Positions 58,372 to 64,000 of a stretch of 64,000 bases of DNA are shown here, piece after piece. A model generated the notes under the pieces. That model was not told where the DNA came from. It was given only the letters and a program-made list of their open reading frames with translations, and did not search any database. The stretch is taken from contig NZ_JBNJLK010000001.1 of the NCBI RefSeq assembly GCF_051195255.1, forward strand, positions 186,001 through 250,000, read 5' to 3'. Each line of letters opens with the position of its first letter. Positions within the stretch are counted from its first letter, which is position 1. The DNA is from Falsirhodobacter sp051195255 (GTDB lineage Bacteria; Pseudomonadota; Alphaproteobacteria; Rhodobacterales; Rhodobacteraceae). A program made the position numbers and the translations under genes.

Positions 58372-60144
58372 CTAGAGCCCGTAAAGCAAGGGGATCACGA
58401 TGGCCGCCACCACCCCCATCAGGACGTTCAGCGGAATGCCGATGCGCAGGAAGTCCCCGAAGGTGTAACCACCCGGACCATAGACCAGCAGGTTGCACTG
58501 ATACCCGATGGGCGTGGCAAAGCCGAAGGACGCCCCCAGCATCACCGCGATCAGGATCGGCCGCGGATCGACCCCAAGGCCCTGCGCCAGCGCGATGGCC
58601 ACCGGCGTGATCACCACGGCCACCGCGTTGTTGGACAAAAGCTCGGTCAACAGCGAGGTCAGGGCATAGACGCAGAAGATCAGCGCCCAGCCGGGCAGAT
58701 CGCCCATGTAGGGTTGGGCATACCCCACGATCAGCTCCACCGCGCCGGAATGTTCAAGGCCCGCGCCCACGGCGATCATGCCGAACAGCATTCCCAGAAG
58801 CCGCCCGTCGATGGAGGCGAACGCCTCGTCTGCGTCGATGCAGCGGGTCAGCAATACGATGGCGACCCCGATGAAGGCCAGAATTTCGATCGGGGCGATG
58901 TCGAGCGAGGACAGCACGATGATGCCCGTCAGCACCGCGATCACGATGGGGGCGCGCTTGCGCCGGAACGGGCGTTCGACCGGATGGGTCAGGTCCACCA
59001 TGTCCATGTCGGACGCCAGACGCTGGATGTCCTCCATCCGCCCTTCCAGCAAAAGCGTGTCGCCCACGGCCACCACCAGATCGTCCAGTTGCCGCCCGAT
59101 GTTCTGGTTGCGGCGGTGCGCGGCCAGCACGTAGACGCCGTAACGGCGGCGCAGGCGCATCTCGCCCAGCCGGCGGCCGATCAGGCGGCAGCCGGGGGTG
59201 ATCAGCACCTCCACCGTGGAGGTCTGGACCGAGGACAGCTTGTCCACCGACGTCAGGTCCTTGTGGTCCTGGAAGCTGAGCAGTTCCTGCAAGGGCGTGC
59301 GCAGCACCACGCGGTCCCCCGGCGACAGCACGATCCCGGACAGGTCGCGGCGCAGCGACACGTCGCCCCGCAGCACGTCGATCACCCGCACACCGTTGCG
59401 CTTGAACAGGTCCGCCTCCAGCACCGGGGTGCCGACGAGGGCGCTGTCATGGGCGATGGCCACCTCGGTGAAGAACTTCATCTTCGTGCGGTTGCCCAGC
59501 ATCGAACTCATCGATTCGCGCGAGGGCAGAAGCCAGCGGCCGAACAGGCCAAGATAGATCAGCCCGGCGATCGCGATCGGGATGCCCACGGGCGTGATCT
59601 CGAAGATACCGAAGGGTTCCAGTCCCGCCTGCCGCGCCACCCCGTCCACGACAAGATTGGTGGAGGTGCCGACCAACGTCAGCGTGCCCCCCATGATCGA
59701 CAGATAGGACAGCGGGATCAGCAGTTTCGACGGCGCCACCTTCATCGTGTTGGCCAGCTGCATGAACACGGGCAGGAAGACGACGACGATGGGCGTGTTG
59801 TTCACGAAGGCCGACAGAACGACGATGCCGATCCCCAGAAGGCCCACCGTGCGGGCGGGATGGGTCAGGACCCACGTGTTGGCCAGATGCGTGATGCTGT
59901 CCAGCGTGCCAGTCCGCACCAGCGCGCCCACCACGATGAACATCAGCGCGATGGTCCAAGGGGCGTTGTTCGACAGGATGCCCTCCGCCGCCTCCATCGG
60001 CAGGATGCCGAGGATCATCATCAGCGCCGCGCCGCCGATGGCCGTCACCTCCACCGGGAAGGTTTCCATGATGAACAGGACCAGCATGCCGAACAGGATT
60101 GCCAGCGCGACCCAGGGCATCACCGAGGTGGAAAGCTCAAGCAT
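58372..60144 (-). CDS. SLC13/DASS family permease with two TrkA-C domains
   Basis: 590 aa. Membrane helices cover about 1-200 and 395-590; the middle (about 205-375) contains two RCK_C/TrkA-C domains (FKRNGVRVIDVLRG, LSPGDRVVLRT; RRYGVYVLAAHRRN, VAVGDTLLLEG). FVNNTPIVVVFLPV and SNNAVAVVITPVAIA are the pseudo-repeat SNNTP-like substrate motifs. Similar proteins carry sulfate or dicarboxylates with sodium; the substrate here is uncertain. Its start overlaps the stop of the YmdB-like gene by 8 bases. Confidence 0.88.
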   Translation of the reverse strand: MLELSTSVMPWVALAILFGMLVLFIMETFPVEVTAIGGAALMMILGILPMEAAEGILSNNAPWTIALMFIVVGALVRTGTLDSITHLANTWVLTHPARTVGLLGIGIVVLSAFVNNTPIVVVFLPVFMQLANTMKVAPSKLLIPLSYLSIMGGTLTLVGTSTNLVVDGVARQAGLEPFGIFEITPVGIPIAIAGLIYLGLFGRWLLPSRESMSSMLGNRTKMKFFTEVAIAHDSALVGTPVLEADLFKRNGVRVIDVLRGDVSLRRDLSGIVLSPGDRVVLRTPLQELLSFQDHKDLTSVDKLSSVQTSTVEVLITPGCRLIGRRLGEMRLRRRYGVYVLAAHRRNQNIGRQLDDLVVAVGDTLLLEGRMEDIQRLASDMDMVDLTHPVERPFRRKRAPIVIAVLTGIIVLSSLDIAPIEILAFIGVAIVLLTRCIDADEAFASIDGRLLGMLFGMIAVGAGLEHSGAVELIVGYAQPYMGDLPGWALIFCVYALTSLLTELLSNNAVAVVITPVAIALAQGLGVDPRPILIAVMLGASFGFATPIGYQCNLLVYGPGGYTFGDFLRIGIPLNVLMGVVAAIVIPLLYGL

Positions 60145-60949
60145 GCGGAAGCGACTCCTGCAGACGGCCGCCGGTGCGGATCATCGTGACGGACAGGGCC
60201 TTGCCGGTGCGGTCGTCGGTCTGCACGAACACGCCGGACAGCGTGGCGGGGCCGTTGGCCGGCTCGAACCGTTCCTTCGGCATGCCGGTGATGAAGCGGC
60301 GCAGCGGCTCCAGCTTCTGCATGCCGATGACGCTGTCGTAATCGCCGCACATGCCGGCGTCGGACTGAAAGGCCGTGCCGCCGGGAAGGATCTGCGCGTC
60401 GGCCGTGGGAATGTGGGTGTGCGTGCCGACCACAAGGCTGGCGCGTCCGTCGCACCAATGGCCCATGGCCATCTTCTCGCTCGTCGCCTCGCAATGCATG
60501 TCGACGACGCTGGCCTGCACGGCGCCGCCATGCGTCTTCAGCGCCGCGTCGATGGCCGAGAAGGGATCGTCAAACGGCCGCTTCATGAACACCTGCCCCA
60601 GCACCTGCGCCACCAGCACCTTGCGGCCGCCGGTGGCGGTGAACACCCGCGCGCCCTTGCCCGGCGCCATCTTGGAAAAGTTCAGGGGCCGGATCACGCG
60701 CGGCTCGTTCTCGATGAACTGGAGCATGTCCTTCTGGTCGAAGGCGTGATCGCCCAGCGTCACGCAGTCGGCGCCGGAATCGAGGATCAGCTTCGCATGC
60801 CCCCCCGTCAGGCCCATGCCGCCGCTGGCATTCTCGCCGTTCACGATCACGAAATCCGCGCCCAGATCCGCCCGCAGTTTCGGCAAGCGCTCGGCTATCG
60901 CCGTCCGCCCTGCCCGCCCCATCACATCGCCCAGAAACAGTATCTTCAT
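60137..60949 (-). CDS. YmdB-like metallophosphoesterase (TIGR00282)
   Basis: 270 aa. MKILFLGDVMGRAGR, NGENASGGMGLT, TLGDHAFDQKDM, VDMHCEATSEKMAMGHW and GTHTHIPTADAQIL supply the metal ligands of the TIGR00282 family. The Bacillus member YmdB is a phosphodiesterase acting on 2',3'-cyclic nucleotides. Coupled with the SLC13 permease gene. Divergent from the Lhr-like helicase. Confidence 0.92.
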   Translation of the reverse strand: MKILFLGDVMGRAGRTAIAERLPKLRADLGADFVIVNGENASGGMGLTGGHAKLILDSGADCVTLGDHAFDQKDMLQFIENEPRVIRPLNFSKMAPGKGARVFTATGGRKVLVAQVLGQVFMKRPFDDPFSAIDAALKTHGGAVQASVVDMHCEATSEKMAMGHWCDGRASLVVGTHTHIPTADAQILPGGTAFQSDAGMCGDYDSVIGMQKLEPLRRFITGMPKERFEPANGPATLSGVFVQTDDRTGKALSVTMIRTGGRLQESLPHA

Positions 60950-60981
60950 GCGCAAAGCGTTAGGGGCGAGGGACTTGGCAG

Positions 60982-60997
60982 GCAAGAACATTCTTGC
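60982..60997. promoter_or_regulatory. Inverted repeat between the YmdB-like gene and the helicase
   Basis: GCAAGAA-CA-TTCTTGC has 7-base perfect arms, in the 87-base divergent gap. It could be a control site for either gene. It does not fit the LexA consensus. Confidence 0.45.
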
Positions 60998-61036
60998 TGT
61001 CTTTCCGCCACGCACAGGCAGACCTATCTATGTCGG

Positions 61037-63427
61037 ATGGATTTGCCCCGATCGCTGTCAGACTGGATTTCCCTGCGCGGATGGGCGCTGCACCCGCACC
61101 AGCAGGCGATGCTGGACGTGGCGGCCGAACCCGCCACCCTGCTGATCGCCCCAACGGGCGGGGGCAAGACGCTGTCCGGCTTTCTGCCCACGCTGGCCGA
61201 GGCGGCGGGCCACAAGGGGCTCCACACGCTCTACATCTCGCCGCTGAAGGCCTTGGCGGCGGACATCCGGCGCAACCTGACAGCGCCCATCGAAGGGGCG
61301 AAGCTGGACATCCGGGTGGAGGATCGGACCGGCGACACCAGTTACAGCGCCCGCCGCCGCCAGCGGGCCGACCCTCCCCAGATCCTGCTTACCACACCGG
61401 AAAGCCTGGCCCTGCTGCTGAGCTATGAGGACGCGCCGCGCATCTTCGCGGGCCTGCAACGCGTGATCGTGGACGAGATCCATGCCTTGGCCGAAGGCAA
61501 GCGGGGCGACCAGCTGATGCTGGGCCTGTCGCGGTTGCAGACGCTGGCCCCCGGCCTGCGGCGCGTCGGGCTGTCGGCCACGGTGGAGGATCCGCCTGCG
61601 CTGGCCCGTTTCCTCAGCCCCACGGGCTGCCGGATCCTGCACGCCGATCCCGGCCCCGATCCCGACATCCGCATGATGGACACCGAACGCAGCCCCCCCT
61701 GGGCCGGCGAGGGCGGCCGCTACGCCATCCCCGACGTGCTGGCCGAGGTGAAGCGCCACAACACCACCCTGATCTTCCACAACACCCGCGCGCAGGCGGA
61801 GTTGTTCTTCCACGACCTGTGGCTGGCCAACGAAGAGTCGCTGCCCATCGGCATCCACCACGGATCGCTGTCGCGCGAACAGCGCCAGCGGGTGGAGGCG
61901 GCGATGGCGGCGGGCGCCCTGCGCGCCATCGTCTGCACCGGATCGCTGGACCTTGGCATCGACTGGGGCGATGTCGATCTGGTGATCCAGGTCGGCGCGC
62001 CCAAGAACGTCAAGCGGCTGGTGCAGCGGATCGGGCGGGCGAACCACCGCTACAACGCGCCGTCGAAAGCGCTGCTGATCCCCGCCAACCGGTTCGAGGT
62101 GGTGGAATGCGTGGCCGCCCTGCAAGCGGTGAAGGCCCATGATCTGGACGGGGAGCCGCGCGGGCGCGGACCTCGCGACGTGCTCTGCCAGCACATCCTC
62201 GCCACCGCCTGCGCCGGCCCGTTCAAGGCGGACACCCTGTTCGCGGAGGTGCGCACCGCCGGCCCCTATGCCGGCCTGACGCGGGCGGAGTTCGACGACT
62301 GCCTCGATTTCTGCGCGACGGGGGGCTACGCCCTGGCCGCCTATGACCGCTGGCGCCGGCTGATGGAGCGGGAGGGCAAATGGCAACTGCGCGATCCCCG
62401 ATCCGCGCTGGTGATCCGCCAGAACCTTGGCACCATCGTGGACACGGACAAGCTGAAGGTCCGCTTCAAGGGTCGCGGCGGCGCCCCCTTGGGCGAGGTG
62501 GAGGAGATGTTCGCCGCCAGCCTGACCAAGAACGATACCTTCCTTCTGGCGGGCCAGATCGTCCGCTACGAAGGTCTGAACGAGCTGACGGTGGAGGTGA
62601 CACGCTCCCCCGCGAAAGAGCCACGGGTGGCGATGTATGGCGGGGTAAAGGCCCCGACCTCGGTCCTGCTGACGCACCGCATCCTGCAGATGTTCGAAAC
62701 GGGCGACTTCCGCGCCCTGCCCCGCCACACCGTCGAATGGCTGACCCTGCAGCAAGAGGTGTCGCGCCTCCCCACGGAACACCGCCTGCTGATCGAAACG
62801 TTCCCCGATGCGGGCCGCGAGTACATGTGCGTCTACGGCTTTGCCGGCCGGCACGCGATGCAGACGCTGGGCCTTTTGCTGACGCGGCGGATGGAGGTGG
62901 CGGGCCTTGCCCCCCTGGGCTTTGTTGCCACCGATTACGCCGTCCTGATCTGGGGGCTGGAGCAGGTGACCGATCCCGCCCCCTTGTTCGACCCGACCGA
63001 CCTGCGCGAGGGGCTGGAAACGTGGCTGCACGGCAACGCCGTGATGAAGCGGACCTTCCGGAACTCCGCCGTGATCGCGGGACTGATCGAGCGTACGCAT
63101 CAGGGGCGGCGCAAGTCCGGGCGGCAGGCGACGTTCTCGTCCGACATCCTCTACGACACGCTGCGCCGCTACGACCCCGATCACCTGATGCTTCAGGTCA
63201 CGCGCGAGGAGGCGGAGCGCGGGCTGGTGGATTTCGGCCGGATCGAGGAGATGCTGACCCGCGTCCACGGCCAGATCGACATGATCCGCCGCGACCGCGT
63301 CACGCCCTTGGCCGCGCCCCTGATGCTGGAACGCGGACGCGTCCCCGTGGCGGGCGCGGGCCGCGAACGCCTGATGGAGGCGGAGGCCGAACGCCTGATG
63401 GCGGAGTCCGGTTTGTCCACTTTGTAA
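61037..63427 (+). CDS. Lhr-type DExH-box DNA helicase
   Basis: 796 aa. Walker A is APTGGGKTLSGFLPTLAEA, followed by VDEIHALAEGKRGDQLMLG (DEIH), GLSATVEDP, FHNTRAQAE, GSLDLGIDWGDVD and RIGRANHRYNAPSKA. The long C-terminal region (DUF4429/Lhr core) is present with no other domain, as in the ligase-associated short Lhr form. The usual neighbours (ATP-dependent ligase, exonuclease, PdeM phosphoesterase) are not in the window. The start at 61037 lacks a clear ribosome-binding site. Confidence 0.9.
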   Translation: MDLPRSLSDWISLRGWALHPHQQAMLDVAAEPATLLIAPTGGGKTLSGFLPTLAEAAGHKGLHTLYISPLKALAADIRRNLTAPIEGAKLDIRVEDRTGDTSYSARRRQRADPPQILLTTPESLALLLSYEDAPRIFAGLQRVIVDEIHALAEGKRGDQLMLGLSRLQTLAPGLRRVGLSATVEDPPALARFLSPTGCRILHADPGPDPDIRMMDTERSPPWAGEGGRYAIPDVLAEVKRHNTTLIFHNTRAQAELFFHDLWLANEESLPIGIHHGSLSREQRQRVEAAMAAGALRAIVCTGSLDLGIDWGDVDLVIQVGAPKNVKRLVQRIGRANHRYNAPSKALLIPANRFEVVECVAALQAVKAHDLDGEPRGRGPRDVLCQHILATACAGPFKADTLFAEVRTAGPYAGLTRAEFDDCLDFCATGGYALAAYDRWRRLMEREGKWQLRDPRSALVIRQNLGTIVDTDKLKVRFKGRGGAPLGEVEEMFAASLTKNDTFLLAGQIVRYEGLNELTVEVTRSPAKEPRVAMYGGVKAPTSVLLTHRILQMFETGDFRALPRHTVEWLTLQQEVSRLPTEHRLLIETFPDAGREYMCVYGFAGRHAMQTLGLLLTRRMEVAGLAPLGFVATDYAVLIWGLEQVTDPAPLFDPTDLREGLETWLHGNAVMKRTFRNSAVIAGLIERTHQGRRKSGRQATFSSDILYDTLRRYDPDHLMLQVTREEAERGLVDFGRIEEMLTRVHGQIDMIRRDRVTPLAAPLMLERGRVPVAGAGRERLMEAEAERLMAESGLSTL

Positions 63428-63572
63428 GTGATGCCGATGATCCCTCTCGGTCACCAGCCGTTCCAGAACCGCATGCCCCTGACGGCAGGGACGCTCCCGT
63501 TGGCCGGGAGAGTGTCCAGCTTCACCCTGCCGGAACGCAGCCGGGCGGCGATGAAGCGCCATGAAAGACTCG

Positions 63573-63596
63573 AAGGCGCCCGATCAGGGCGCCTTT
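63573..63596. terminator. Intrinsic terminator between the helicase and hemF
   Basis: Arms AAGGCGCCC / GGGCGCCTT with a GATCA loop and a short T-run on the plus strand. It lies 9 bases from the hemF stop and serves both convergent genes. The 145 bases between helicase and terminator hold no gene that I can support. Confidence 0.8.
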
Positions 63597-63604
63597 CCGC
63601 CGGA

Positions 63605-64000
63605 TCAGGGCCAGCGGGCCAGGGGCGGCAGGCTCATCAGCACGGCGTTGGGGTCGTGGCCGGATTCCAGGCCGAATTTCGTCCCCCGATCATAGACGAG
63701 GTTGTATTCCGCATACAGCCCGCGATGGATCAGCTGCGTTTCGCGGTCGCTTTCGTTGAAGGGCGTGTCGCGGCGGCGGTCGACCAGCGGCAGGAAGGCC
63801 AGAAGGAAGGTCCGCCCCACCTCTTGCGTGAAGGCGAAATCCGCCTCCCAGTCGCCGGTGTTCAGGTCGTCATAGAAGATGCCGCCCACGCCCCGCGCGC
63901 GCTTGCGGTGGGGGATGAAGAAATACTCGTCCGCCCAGGCCTTGAAGCGGGGATAGTAGCTGCGGTCGTGCCGGTCGCAGCCCGCGCGCAGCGTGTCGTG
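63605..64000 (-). CDS. hemF: Oxygen-dependent coproporphyrinogen-III oxidase, C-terminal part (runs off the window)
   Basis: The last 131 residues are visible. The RGVGGIFYDDLNTGDWEAD block, RRDTPFNESDRETQLIHRG and LVYDRGTKFGLESGHDPN are diagnostic of HemF, ending LMSLPPLARWP. It catalyses oxidative decarboxylation to protoporphyrinogen IX with O2. The N-terminal part lies beyond the right edge. Third haem gene in the window, but not in an operon with hemC or hemE. Confidence 0.95.
   Translation of the reverse strand, partial: HDTLRAGCDRHDRSYYPRFKAWADEYFFIPHRKRARGVGGIFYDDLNTGDWEADFAFTQEVGRTFLLAFLPLVDRRRDTPFNESDRETQLIHRGLYAEYNLVYDRGTKFGLESGHDPNAVLMSLPPLARWP

Noticed and set aside
59747..61036. 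In-frame extension of the Lhr-like gene by over 400 codons upstream
   Set aside because: The extension is antisense to the SLC13 and YmdB-like genes. Helicase homology starts at MDLPRS.
63432..63572. A ligase-associated phosphoesterase gene after the helicase
   Set aside because: The frame starting at 63432 has no phosphoesterase motif and becomes an antisense frame of hemF.
1..64000. tRNA genes, CRISPR arrays, insertion sequences or prophage
   Set aside because: No tRNA T-loop pattern in the gaps, no regularly spaced repeats, no transposase or phage proteins, and uniform composition throughout.

Overview
This is a very GC-rich, gene-dense chromosomal window from an alphaproteobacterium, most likely a Rhodobacteraceae/Paracoccaceae member (Rhodobacter/Paracoccus-like). 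The evidence is the gene content and order: mdh, sucCDAB and lpd on one strand and sdhCDAB on the other, a Mcl2/CitE-like lyase and a DUF1737 gene between them, DUF3572, a UdgX plus radical SAM pair with an alphaproteobacterial LexA box, and a two-lipoyl-domain E2o. I see about 60 genes. There are no tRNA or rRNA genes, insertion sequences, prophage or CRISPR. No gene-free stretch exceeds 300 bases. The window looks like core genome rather than an island.

Layout. 1-3.8 kb: truncated 5'-nucleotidase, DUF952, pyrD, then a minus-strand set (PlsB-like acyltransferase, 56-aa protein, RecD-like helicase, Lrp-type ligand domain). 5.2-15.2 kb: lpd, MAPEG protein, 79-aa protein, sucB, sucA, sucD and sucC, then mdh with its own terminator. 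15.3-20.5 kb: CoA-ester lyase, DUF1737, sdhC-sdhD-sdhA, two small lipoproteins, sdhB. 20.6-28.2 kb: osmC, hemC, hemE, zincin, MBL hydrolase, the YcjF/YcjX-like pair, truA, a tautomerase-like protein. 28.2-33.9 kb: MHS transporter, adk-acs, HAD phosphatase, DUF3572. 34-38.8 kb: PleD-like diguanylate cyclase, then an ECF sigma / membrane protein / periplasmic sensor operon, EF-hand protein, lipocalin, Tas-like reductase. 39-46.6 kb: metG, a CPA1 antiporter with a cNMP domain, a zinc peptidase, an MscS channel. 46.7-49.3 kb: UdgX and its radical SAM partner. 49.5-56 kb: PRC-barrel protein, treY, glgC, glgX. 55.9-64 kb: DMT exporter, a frameshifted LysE/ArgO exporter, yebC, SLC13 permease, YmdB-like phosphoesterase, Lhr-type helicase, and the C-terminal part of hemF.

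How the genes work together. The centre of the window holds much of the TCA cycle (2-oxoglutarate to oxaloacetate, without fumarase). The most striking signal is a pair of GTGATCAC palindromes exactly 21 bp apart, found once upstream of sucC and once upstream of sdhC. It suggests a shared operator for the two operons. Other coherent modules are acs with adk (AMP recycling), a CnrYXH-like envelope-sensing sigma system, a LexA-controlled UdgX repair operon, and a partial glycogen/trehalose set.
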